6,064 nt of DNA from Caldifarciminota bacterium (GCA_030671005.1 DAOVAN010000098.1:1-6064), one strand, 5' to 3'. Positions 1-5,991 are shown, counted from the stretch's first letter. Notes: generated by a model not told the origin, from the sequence alone. A program made the numbers and translations.

Positions 1-50
1 AATAAAATGCCCTTGGTATAGCTCGAACCGACATCTAACCCCAGTACCAC
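1..50 (-). CDS. ASKHA-family ATPase, activator of 2-hydroxyacyl-CoA dehydratase type (HgdC/BadG-like), N-terminus only
   Basis: Only the first 16 codons are in the window; the gene runs off the low-coordinate edge. The GTG start gives MVLGLDVGSSYTKGIL. The GLDVGSSYTKG segment is the phosphate-1 loop of the ASKHA (acetate kinase/Hsc70/actin) fold, as found in HgdC, BadG and BcrA/D activators. These homodimeric [4Fe-4S] ATPases use ATP hydrolysis to push a low-potential electron onto a partner iron-sulfur protein. The start is supported by GGGAGG four bases upstream and by its position: GTG lies 16 bp inside the undisrupted reading frame of the preceding methyltransferase gene, the same overlap as at two other junctions. 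The obvious partners are the two dehydratase-family subunits upstream in the operon. The iron-sulfur cysteines lie outside the window, so other ASKHA proteins, such as a corrinoid-protein activator, cannot be fully excluded. Confidence 0.82.
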   Translation of the reverse strand, partial: MVLGLDVGSSYTKGIL

Positions 51-151
51 GCAACCTCCCTTGCTGCTTTCATGAAAGCCTTGACATTTTCGACTGGTGT
101 TTGGATTGGGACCTCGCAACCAGTTGACACAACATAACCTTTTGGAGCGTC
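35..151 (-). pseudogene. Detached C-terminal 38 codons of the second UroD-family methyltransferase, beyond an in-frame TAA
   Basis: Reading on in the same frame past the TAA at 154-152 gives 38 more codons, closed by TAG at 37-35. The segment begins DAPKGYVVSTGCEVP, continues with QTPVENVKAF and ends AWYWG. This is the expected UroD-family C-terminus: STGCEVP matches STSCDVP in the first UroD-family protein of this operon, and the Cys (codon 317 of the full frame, bases 118-116) corresponds to the third zinc ligand. No good internal start would let this piece be made alone. Its preserved sequence, and its 16-bp overlap with the next gene, show that it belonged to the upstream gene until recently, or still does if the TAA is a sequence error or is read through. 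Confidence 0.8.
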
Positions 152-1066
152 TTAGCCTAACCTAGCCATCTCCATTACTCCTTCCTTGATTGCACCGGGT
201 TTGGAAAAGGCAAGATTCGAAGTGTCAAAATTACCAATGATGCGCATCTTTCTGGACAATTTATCTAAAGCGTGAGCAATTGATACTCGGTCCAGGCTAA
301 TAAGATCGGCATTAGTATCAGGCAGCAGATCGAGGATCGGTGTAGTCTCGCCGCAGATATGTAGTATTACGTCGAGGTCGTAGCGATGCAAGAAGTCGAT
401 TAGCCTGCGCTCGTACGGCAGAGCGAATTCCTTGTAAGCTTTTGGGCTAATGACAGATGATGATGCAAGTGGGTCAACGATAATTGGCAATCCGCCAGCA
501 TCGATAATATCGTAGCAGAACTCTATCGCCGCAGCCAAGGATTTTTCCATTACTTTTTTGATATGCGGGGCATCTCTTATGGTCTGCAGCAGGAAGTCAT
601 TTGGGTCAGAGAGCATCATGCCAGTTGTAAAAGGTGCAGGCACGTATGCAAGGATGGGAACTCTGTCACCCAGAGCTCCGTATGCATATTCGATGGCCTC
701 GATGTACAGGGATAGTCGTCCAGCCTTTGCTGTTTTGGGGATTGTAACTTCTTCGATATCAACTCTTGATAATACGGGATTTTTGAGCACTGGTAAATCA
801 TCTTCTGGATAGGCAAATTCTGAGCCCATGGCTTCTGCGATGATGCCAACCTCGGAAAAAATCGAAATGGCATCATGCCCGTACAGTTCATATGCCGTGA
901 TCTGAGCGCGTGCCATTGATTCGCCATTGGTGTAGTAATCTCTAAGTTTTATACCCTTGACTCGGGCAGCGTGAGAAGTGACTAGTGGTATGATATTACA
1001 CCGATCAGGCTGCTCATCAATAACCAGGAGCCCGAATCTTTCCCTGGGCGTTAGGACTTCGCGCAT
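152..1066 (-). CDS. UroD-family corrinoid methyltransferase (MtaA/MtbA-like), second copy, truncated by an in-frame stop
   Basis: The product is 304 residues as read; the undisrupted frame to base 35 would be 343 codons including the stop position. It is a TIM-barrel protein of the uroporphyrinogen decarboxylase superfamily, methyltransferase branch (MtaA, MtbA, MtsA relatives), which transfers methyl groups between a corrinoid protein and a thiol or methylated substrate. Visible marks are YELYGHDA (59-66), VPAPFTTG (142-149), IIVDPLASSSVISP (195-208) and HICGET (236-241), where H236 and C238 are the first two zinc ligands. The third ligand, in STGCEVP, lies beyond the TAA at 154-152, so the truncated protein should lack a complete zinc site. 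ATG at 1066 overlaps the previous gene by 16 bp, with GTGGAG eight bases upstream. It is a divergent relative of the copy at 4352-3435, so a different substrate or acceptor is likely. The actual substrate cannot be read from sequence. Confidence 0.85.
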   Translation of the reverse strand: MREVLTPRERFGLLVIDEQPDRCNIIPLVTSHAARVKGIKLRDYYTNGESMARAQITAYELYGHDAISIFSEVGIIAEAMGSEFAYPEDDLPVLKNPVLSRVDIEEVTIPKTAKAGRLSLYIEAIEYAYGALGDRVPILAYVPAPFTTGMMLSDPNDFLLQTIRDAPHIKKVMEKSLAAAIEFCYDIIDAGGLPIIVDPLASSSVISPKAYKEFALPYERRLIDFLHRYDLDVILHICGETTPILDLLPDTNADLISLDRVSIAHALDKLSRKMRIIGNFDTSNLAFSKPGAIKEGVMEMARLG

Positions 1067-2451
1067 CGCAGTGTCTCCACAAATGCAGCAATCCTTGTTT
1101 TCAACTGCTCGGTGATACCAGAAGGAGCTGGTACGTCAATGGAAAGCACCGGTACTTTGTCCAGCATCTTTTCAATCAGGCGGCTTTCCATGGCACAGTG
1201 TGATGCTCCCAACATGTTGGTGATGATTACACCGGCGATTCGTCCTGCCTCGACTTGTGCTTTGATTCGGTCTACTCTTGCTCTTGTCGAACCTATCAGG
1301 GAAGCATTGATAAATGATCTTGCTAAGGCGTGAAGGGGATCGATATCTTGGTCTATCTCGACCATAGCCTGATTGATTACGTATTCGGAAGCGACCACTC
1401 GGCAACCCGCGTCCTCCATGATGTTGAGTAAAAGAGGATCTGCGGTGGGCGTGACCCAGGCGATAGGTAGGGCGTTGTTGTTGAGTACGCCGACTTTACG
1501 TCGTACCCGGTCTTTGATTGTTTCGTACACCATTTGCAGGATTGAAAGCCACTCATCGAAATCCGCATATGCGTAGAGATTGCCAAATTCGATCGCCATC
1601 ATCTCTAGAGCGGGAAAGGGCGCAGCATCTGCATCGTAGCACAATTCTTTGATACTATTTACGAGCCTCCGCAGGACATTCGTTTTTTTGATATTTTCCT
1701 GTAGAATGGAGAGATCATTAATTCCAGTCAATCCAACCATTTTCTCCCAGGCTTTCTGGTATTCTTTGACAAGGTACTTTTCTAACCGTTCATCACATTT
1801 TTTGCCATTGCCTGTTTTGCTACTGGAATTATACGCATAGTCTTTATAGTCCCGACGATATGGGATTTCTAACCAGGTGAATTCATAGCCCAAATTCTCC
1901 ACTTGTTGCATGATGCTGGAGTAGTCGTCGCACGATGCACCGGTCGAAGCAAGAATCAGATCGGGCTTTGGAAAATAGGCTCTCTTCAAGAATGCGGCCA
2001 ATGTCGCCCTCACAAAGCAGCTCGCTTCGGGTATGCCGAGTTCGCTGGCTTTGTTAAGAAGTACCGTAGACTCGTTGAAGAATGGGGTCCACCATGTGCA
2101 CTCCGGGTAGAAGGAAATACAATCTGGAAAGGAGGTGACGATCACAGGGATCGTTCCCAAATCGCCCATGGTCGCGATCACTTTTTTGCCGCTCTGGCGT
2201 GCGCGGAATAGTCGTTCTGATTCGTTGAAAACAAAACCCCACAGACGGAGGGCTGCCAGAGAGTTGTCAAATTTCAATCGCTTCAATTCCCTGGCTCCAT
2301 AGACCATGAACGTGGCCGGCGGTGATAAATACATGCCCCACTCAGGATTTCCATAATAGCGATACTTGTGTATCGTATTGTCATCGATCTCCTGGAATTG
2401 CCTGCTCCACTCTCTGAGCGTTATCTTGTCCGGCTTTAGATCCTTGAACAC
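1051..2451 (-). CDS. 2-hydroxyacyl-CoA dehydratase/benzoyl-CoA reductase superfamily subunit, large (three-cysteine type)
   Basis: This 466-residue protein belongs to the HgdA/HgdB, BcrB/BcrC and double-cubane-cluster protein superfamily. An N-terminal extension of about 90 residues comes before the family core. Three cysteines sit where the family binds its [4Fe-4S] cluster: C145 (EASCFVRA), C174 (TGASCDDY) and C419 (GASHCAME). The usual C-terminal block is present: PVLSIDVP, then LKTRIAAFVETL at 450-461. The HCAMES context differs from the common FCDPY, and C111, C118, C271 and C350 are additional. A polar linker (about 207-218, YNSSSKTGNGKK) looks disordered. The GTG start has GGAGAG five bases upstream and overlaps the preceding subunit gene by 16 bp, so the two are probably translationally coupled and form a heterodimer. 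The reaction is not known: no acyl-CoA genes are nearby and the neighbours are corrinoid methyltransferase genes. Electrons would come from the ASKHA ATPase two genes downstream. Confidence 0.8.
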   Translation of the reverse strand: MFKDLKPDKITLREWSRQFQEIDDNTIHKYRYYGNPEWGMYLSPPATFMVYGARELKRLKFDNSLAALRLWGFVFNESERLFRARQSGKKVIATMGDLGTIPVIVTSFPDCISFYPECTWWTPFFNESTVLLNKASELGIPEASCFVRATLAAFLKRAYFPKPDLILASTGASCDDYSSIMQQVENLGYEFTWLEIPYRRDYKDYAYNSSSKTGNGKKCDERLEKYLVKEYQKAWEKMVGLTGINDLSILQENIKKTNVLRRLVNSIKELCYDADAAPFPALEMMAIEFGNLYAYADFDEWLSILQMVYETIKDRVRRKVGVLNNNALPIAWVTPTADPLLLNIMEDAGCRVVASEYVINQAMVEIDQDIDPLHALARSFINASLIGSTRARVDRIKAQVEAGRIAGVIITNMLGASHCAMESRLIEKMLDKVPVLSIDVPAPSGITEQLKTRIAAFVETLRCAKS

Positions 2452-3422
2452 AGCATCTCTCCAAATGCAGCGATTCTCGTGCGCAACTGGCTAAGATTCT
2501 GATAGGAGAAGTCGCTTCGTATTCTGAGAACCGGTAAATTAAAACTCTTTTCAATCGTGCTCAACTCGAATTCATAGATGTCACAGTAATCCAGGGTCCA
2601 GGCGACAATACCAACACAATCGAGTGCGGCTATCTTTGTTCTTATCCAATCATAGAACTTTACGTTCGGTCTCTTGAATATGCATGGTGGTTGGTTGTAG
2701 TACGCTTCTTTCAGGCCAGCGAGGCTTCTTTCCGTTATTTTGATGTTCAATATTCGTGACAGCCCACAATTGAAATCGCCTACAATGCGCAGTTCTTGCT
2801 CGATCAGTTCAAGGATCGAATTTGCTTCGTAGCTTATGCTACTTCCGATGAGAAATACTCTCGGCTTGTCGCTCACATGCTCGGTGATTTCTGGTTTCGT
2901 ATCTATTTCACCTTGATAGTAATGCGCTATTGCGCGGTGAAATTCGGTTGTGGATACTAAAGATGGCGAAGCAGCCCTCATTTGATCAATAAAATGGTAA
3001 CGGGAATGTATTTTTTCCCATTTATTGATTTCGGAGGCGAGTAATTTATTATTGAACTCACGTCCGGACAAATGTTCGAGTTGTTTGACCAACCAGTCTA
3101 TTTCTTCGTTGTATATCGTTGGATTGTCTGTTCTTGGCGTGTTTATCACATAAACTGGTAAGTCAGTCAATTCGCCGGCGACGTCATACATACGGCGCGC
3201 CATGTCGCAACCCGTAGAACCGATGAGCGCAGCGAATTTGTTCTTATTCTTGATTATATAACTAAGGTTTGATTTCACCAGTGGGCAGGCATCGACACGC
3301 ACCGTTTTCTCGCCCTCTTTGGATAGATTAATGTCGCCATGTAATAGGCGATAGGGACGTAAACCAGTTGCCGAAACCAGTTCTACGGGAATATATGAAC
3401 ACGTGTAACCAATCAAGTCCAT
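2436..3422 (-). CDS. 2-hydroxyacyl-CoA dehydratase/double-cubane-cluster superfamily subunit, small (six-cysteine type)
   Basis: This 328-residue protein covers the family core without an extension. Recognisable blocks run in family order: GYTCSYIPVELVSATGL (5-21), ACPLVKSNL (45-53), GCDMARRMYDV (71-81), VYVINTPR (90-97), DFNCGLSR (216-223), PPCIFKRP (245-252), DYCDIYEFE (278-286), and LRTRIAAFGEML at the C-terminus (313-324). C46, C72 and C280 match the three ligands of a classical dehydratase [4Fe-4S] cluster. C8, C219 and C247 are three further cysteines at family positions. Six such cysteines are what a double-cubane [8Fe-9S] cluster needs, as in the double-cubane-cluster proteins that reduce small molecules with an ASKHA ATPase; this assignment is inference. 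The ATG at 3422 follows a 12-bp gap after the upstream gene, without a well-spaced ribosome site, so coupling is likely. The protein is cytosolic, with no signal or membrane segment. Confidence 0.85.
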   Translation of the reverse strand: MDLIGYTCSYIPVELVSATGLRPYRLLHGDINLSKEGEKTVRVDACPLVKSNLSYIIKNKNKFAALIGSTGCDMARRMYDVAGELTDLPVYVINTPRTDNPTIYNEEIDWLVKQLEHLSGREFNNKLLASEINKWEKIHSRYHFIDQMRAASPSLVSTTEFHRAIAHYYQGEIDTKPEITEHVSDKPRVFLIGSSISYEANSILELIEQELRIVGDFNCGLSRILNIKITERSLAGLKEAYYNQPPCIFKRPNVKFYDWIRTKIAALDCVGIVAWTLDYCDIYEFELSTIEKSFNLPVLRIRSDFSYQNLSQLRTRIAAFGEMLCSRI

Positions 3423-3434
3423 TGTCGGAAAACC

Positions 3435-4352
3435 CTAACTCCCGCTGTATTCACGAACAGATTGGAGCATAGTTCTGATACTATCAGGGTTTGTCTGCGG
3501 CGGTACGTCACACGAAGTAGAGAATATGAGCGGTCTGTTATTGAGCGCGTCTTTCACTTCCGCAGTAATACGGTCAGCATTACCATGAAGTATTGTATGG
3601 GTCGATACACCGCCCATTCTCACGGTCCTTGTTGCTATCGTTATATCCTCAACACTTAGAATATCAGCACCGATTGTATCGAGAGTGGTGATTATCGGAT
3701 TTGTGTCACCACAAATGTGTATGCCAGCGAGAACTCCCTGTTCTTTTATTTTCTGCACGAGAGCCTTGATTGGATCCAAGGCATATTTTGAGAAGATCGT
3801 TGGCGATATGACACTGGAGGATGAAAGCGGATCCCCGATGAAAATGTTAATGCCTAAGTGTAGTAATGTGTCGAGATACGTGTTCTGGAATTGCATTGCT
3901 TCCTGGAGAAGACTGAAAGCCTCTTCTTCTTTTTTCAGCAGAATCTTCAGGAAGTGTTCGATGCCGCCGAGAAAGGCGGCGAGCGAGAACGGACCTTTGA
4001 TAGAGACGAATATGGGTACGTCGACTTTGTTTTTCAGTATTTGCGCAGCTTCGGCGATTTCATGCGTCCGGTCGAGCCGGTTGTGGGATTTGGGACCGAG
4101 CAGGGTGGGGTAGGGGTCAAATGTAATTGGACAACCTAAGGCTTGGGCCTCGACATACGGATCAGAAAACACCAGGACCATGTCATATCGATATAGTTCG
4201 TAGCCGTATGCAAGAACTTCGGCAAGTTTTTGCCCGCATGTGGCAACTTCAGAAAACTTGTAGTTTAGTAAATATGCGCAATGGTCAGCACATACCAAGG
4301 GAAAGACAGCAGATTGTCTTTCATGATCTATGACCGCTGATATTTTATCCAC
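3435..4352 (-). CDS. UroD-family corrinoid methyltransferase (MtaA/MtbA-like), first copy, intact
   Basis: This 305-residue protein of the uroporphyrinogen decarboxylase superfamily belongs to the methyltransferase branch rather than heme synthesis. The zinc site is complete: H212 and C214 in HICGDTNPI and C281 in STSCDVPPQT, the His-x-Cys...Cys pattern of MtaA/MtbA/MtsA. Other family blocks are YGYELYRYD (49-57), IKGPFSLAAFLGG (118-130) and IGDPLSSSSVISP (172-184). Zinc would activate a thiol or bind a methylated substrate next to the cobalt of the corrinoid protein encoded just upstream. The GTG start lies 8 bp inside the corrinoid gene and the start region has no strong ribosome site, so translation probably depends on coupling, consistent with 1:1 partners. 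The stop is TAG. It is clearly homologous to the second copy at 1066, yet divergent, so this is not a recent duplication. Whether it demethylates a substrate or methylates a final acceptor cannot be told from sequence. Confidence 0.88.
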   Translation of the reverse strand: MDKISAVIDHERQSAVFPLVCADHCAYLLNYKFSEVATCGQKLAEVLAYGYELYRYDMVLVFSDPYVEAQALGCPITFDPYPTLLGPKSHNRLDRTHEIAEAAQILKNKVDVPIFVSIKGPFSLAAFLGGIEHFLKILLKKEEEAFSLLQEAMQFQNTYLDTLLHLGINIFIGDPLSSSSVISPTIFSKYALDPIKALVQKIKEQGVLAGIHICGDTNPIITTLDTIGADILSVEDITIATRTVRMGGVSTHTILHGNADRITAEVKDALNNRPLIFSTSCDVPPQTNPDSIRTMLQSVREYSGS

Positions 4353-4977
4353 TGATGAATCTTTCGATCAGCTGTACAGCCGAAAGTGCATCAGGGCTGT
4401 AGCCGTCTGCCTTTATTTTCTTGGCAAAATCTTCATTCACGGGTGCGCCGCCAACTATCACATTCACTGTATCGCGTAGTTTCTTTTTCTCTAACTCGCT
4501 GATGATATCACCCATATGTACCATGGTCGTGGTCATGAGACTCGATAGGGCAAGTACGGTCGGCCTTTCTTTTTCGACAGACTCTACGAATCTTGGCGTT
4601 GGTACGTTCCTTCCGAGGTCAATCACCTGATAACCTGATGCCTCCATCATTACCTTGACAATATTCTTGCCGATGTCGTGGATGTCACCCTCAACTACTC
4701 CCATAACAACCTTTGCTTTAGGTTTACGTGCTGAGGATTTGATTAGCGGGTTTATTATGTTGAATCCAGCATAGAATGCCTCAGAAGCAAGCAGTACCTC
4801 TGGTACATAGTATTCCTTGCGGGCAAAGAGCTTGCCGACTTCTTTCATGCCCGCGATCAGACCATTGTCCAGGATATCAATCCCCTCGCAATTTTTCCCC
4901 AAAGCCTCATGAACAAGCTGCTCGACTTTCTGGTCATCCATTTCAATAACCGCTTTTCTTATGTTCTCAAAACCCAA
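4345..4977 (-). CDS. Corrinoid (B12-binding) methyl-carrier protein, MtbC/MttC/MtaC-like
   Basis: This 210-residue protein has the standard two-domain layout. Residues about 1-85 form the helical cap domain that shields the cofactor, and about 87-208 form the Rossmann-like B12-binding domain. The cobalamin signature is GDIHDIGKNIV (97-107), with H100 as the lower axial cobalt ligand. It is supported by SSLMTTTM (145-152), the loop lining the nucleotide tail, and VGGAPVN (175-181). The length is normal for the family. The protein carries a methyl group on Co(III) between a substrate methyltransferase and an acceptor methyltransferase, and must be reduced back to Co(I) if oxidised. The start is a TTG with GAGGAGG four bases upstream; the only early ATG (codon 13) has no ribosome site and would cut the first helix. 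It is first in the operon, behind its own candidate promoter, and overlaps the next gene by 8 bp. Confidence 0.93.
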   Translation of the reverse strand: MGFENIRKAVIEMDDQKVEQLVHEALGKNCEGIDILDNGLIAGMKEVGKLFARKEYYVPEVLLASEAFYAGFNIINPLIKSSARKPKAKVVMGVVEGDIHDIGKNIVKVMMEASGYQVIDLGRNVPTPRFVESVEKERPTVLALSSLMTTTMVHMGDIISELEKKKLRDTVNVIVGGAPVNEDFAKKIKADGYSPDALSAVQLIERFISG

Positions 4978-4981
4978 AAAA

Positions 4982-4988
4982 CCTCCTC
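4982..4988 (-). promoter_or_regulatory. Ribosome binding site GAGGAGG deciding a TTG start
   Basis: GAGGAGG ends four bases before the TTG at 4977-4975. The spacing is slightly short, but this is the strongest Shine-Dalgarno sequence in the main operon. It supports the rare TTG over the ATG at codon 13 of the corrinoid protein. Confidence 0.7.
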
Positions 4989-4999
4989 TTCAGGTTCAT

Positions 5000-5027
5000 A
5001 TATTAACAAAGCAAATGCCCCGGTCAA
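5000..5027 (-). promoter_or_regulatory. Candidate sigma-70-type promoter of the corrinoid operon
   Basis: On the minus strand TTGACC (5027-5022) is followed after 16 bases by TAATAT (5005-5000). The -35 matches consensus at five of six positions, the -10 at four of six. Transcription would begin near 4993, leaving a leader of about 16 bases that is mostly ribosome binding site. The position makes the corrinoid gene the first of a separate transcript from the SAM methyltransferase gene. Confidence 0.5.
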
Positions 5028-5040
5028 GCATTAATACTTG
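5025..5040. promoter_or_regulatory. Candidate operator: 16-bp imperfect palindrome overlapping the -35 box
   Basis: CAAGCATTAATACTTG pairs with its own reverse complement at seven of eight positions; the single mismatched pair is 5029/5036. The last three bases on the minus strand are the start of the TTGACC -35 element, so a dimeric regulator bound here could block or recruit RNA polymerase. I see no regulator gene in the window to assign to it. Confidence 0.4.
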
Positions 5041-5078
5041 CCCGGATAGATGCGAGCTGCTGTCACTCCTTGTATCAG

Positions 5079-5101
5079 ACTGACGTGGGGAGCGAGTCAG
5101 T
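5079..5101. repeat. Short inverted repeat after the SAM methyltransferase gene
   Basis: ACTGAC (5079-5084) and GTCAGT (5096-5101) could form a six-pair stem with an 11-base loop directly after the methyltransferase stop codon. No run of T follows on the minus strand, so it is at most a weak transcript end. The rest of this 126-base gap contains only the promoter and operator candidates. Confidence 0.25.
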
Positions 5102-5103
5102 AG

Positions 5104-5895
5104 TTACTTCTGAGCTATAAATAGACCGCGACCTACTTTGTGTTCCTTCGCTGCCTTGCGCCAGATCGTGACTAGATTAGAGGCAAAATCGAAAAGATCC
5201 TGTCCAAAGTTTTCGAGGATGGTGGGTTTGAGCTCAACATGCACCTTGTCGTAGTAATCATCAAAGCATTTAGCATATTCTTCGGTTTGGTCCAACGCCT
5301 CAAGAACCTTGAATCCATTCTGCTTGAGTGTTTCCTGGTAGCCCTGGAATGTCTCCATGTATGGGAAGGACATTGTATCATAAAGCGGGTCGAGCTCTGT
5401 TTTCGATATCTCTCCAGTGATTATCCAGTCGGTGAATGCTATCTTGCCGCCCGGTTTGAGAACGCGATATGCTTCCTGGATGAGGCGGTTTTTGTCTGTG
5501 ACATAGCACCATGCTTCTTGACCCCACACTACATCAAAGGTTTCTTTCTTGAACGGAAGGTCCATAGCGTTGCCTTCATAGTATTCAATCAGGTGTTCGA
5601 GTTTTGCAGCCTTGGTTCTCTCTTGTGCTTTTTGTATCATGGTCTTCGTTGCGTCGACTCCCTTGACGGTTACGCCGTATTTCGAAACAAGTTGGTGGGC
5701 TGGAGCGCCCAATGCACTACATATATCACAGATGACCATGTCTTTCTTTAGGCCGGCTTTTTGAGCCAGGAAATCGGTTGCCGCGGGCCCGCCTGAATGG
5801 ATTTGCTCGCCCATCACTGCTTCCCAGAGTAAACCTCCAGGTCCATCATATACGTCTTGTACATCTTTTATTGTGTAGTCTTTTATGTATTTCAT
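5104..5895 (-). CDS. Class I SAM-dependent methyltransferase, sarcosine/dimethylglycine methyltransferase-like
   Basis: This 263-residue cytosolic protein has a seven-strand Rossmann methyltransferase core. Blocks in order are GEQIHSGGPAA (29-39, the small-molecule methyltransferase entry), VICDICSALGAPA (54-66, motif I), VKGVDAT with acidic D81 (77-83, ribose contact), GNAMDLPF (108-115), FDVVWGQEAWCYV (120-132), and RVLKPGGKIAFTDW (144-157). The layout resembles the UbiE/glycine-sarcosine-dimethylglycine methyltransferase group. Motif I is odd: where relatives read DxGxGxG, this reads DICSALG, with Cys59 and Ala61 replacing glycines. The aromatic-rich GQEAWCYV block suggests a small polar or cationic substrate, but this is inference. 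ATG at 5895 has AAAGGAG six bases upstream; the stop is TAA. It lies 126 bp before the corrinoid operon and probably has its own transcript. It could make a methylated compound that the downstream system demethylates, or be unrelated to it. Confidence 0.85.
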   Translation of the reverse strand: MKYIKDYTIKDVQDVYDGPGGLLWEAVMGEQIHSGGPAATDFLAQKAGLKKDMVICDICSALGAPAHQLVSKYGVTVKGVDATKTMIQKAQERTKAAKLEHLIEYYEGNAMDLPFKKETFDVVWGQEAWCYVTDKNRLIQEAYRVLKPGGKIAFTDWIITGEISKTELDPLYDTMSFPYMETFQGYQETLKQNGFKVLEALDQTEEYAKCFDDYYDKVHVELKPTILENFGQDLFDFASNLVTIWRKAAKEHKVGRGLFIAQK

Positions 5896-5901
5896 GTTTT
5901 A

Positions 5902-5908
5902 CTCCTTT
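5902..5908 (-). promoter_or_regulatory. Ribosome binding site of the SAM methyltransferase
   Basis: AAAGGAG lies six bases before the ATG at 5895-5893. It is well spaced and fixes the start. No clear promoter is visible between it and the end of the preceding gene, so co-transcription with that gene is possible. Confidence 0.7.
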
Positions 5909-5961
5909 CTTTTTCGAATCTTGAACCATGGCTAAGTCGCTCGGCATTTGCGTAGAATCAG

Positions 5962-5991
5962 CCATAGAACATCCTATGTTTTTCCATAGAA
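5962..5991. repeat. Triple alternating CATAG/CTATG repeat, operator-like
   Basis: CCATAGAA occurs at 5962-5969 and again at 5984-5991, 22 bp apart. The inverted form CTATG sits exactly midway at 5974-5978. The three 5-bp cores are centred at 5965, 5976 and 5987, an 11-bp step, so all would face the same side of the helix. The array overlaps the stop codon of the upstream reductase-like gene and lies about 70-95 bp before the SAM methyltransferase start. Confidence 0.35.

Noticed and set aside
152..154. Pyrrolysine or selenocysteine at the internal stop codon
   Set aside because: The codon is TAA, whereas pyrrolysine uses TAG and selenocysteine TGA. Pyrrolysine occurs in MttB, MtbB and MtmB, not in UroD-family proteins, and TAA ends other genes here.
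558..812. Plus-strand open frames within the minus-strand genes (also in 1112-1333, 1903-2211, 3685-4113, 5239-5751)
   Set aside because: They lie fully opposite strongly supported genes, show no family motifs and have no credible ribosome sites; they are frame shadows.
3435..3437. TAG of the first UroD-family gene as a readthrough pyrrolysine codon
   Set aside because: The protein already has a complete family C-terminus, and the next gene starts 12 bases on.
3435..4352. Heme-pathway uroporphyrinogen decarboxylase (HemE)
   Set aside because: The protein carries the HxC...C zinc pattern of the methyltransferase branch and sits directly behind a corrinoid protein gene, with no heme genes nearby.
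5079..5101. Intrinsic terminator after the SAM methyltransferase gene
   Set aside because: The six-pair stem has an 11-base loop and no T-tract; kept only as an inverted repeat.
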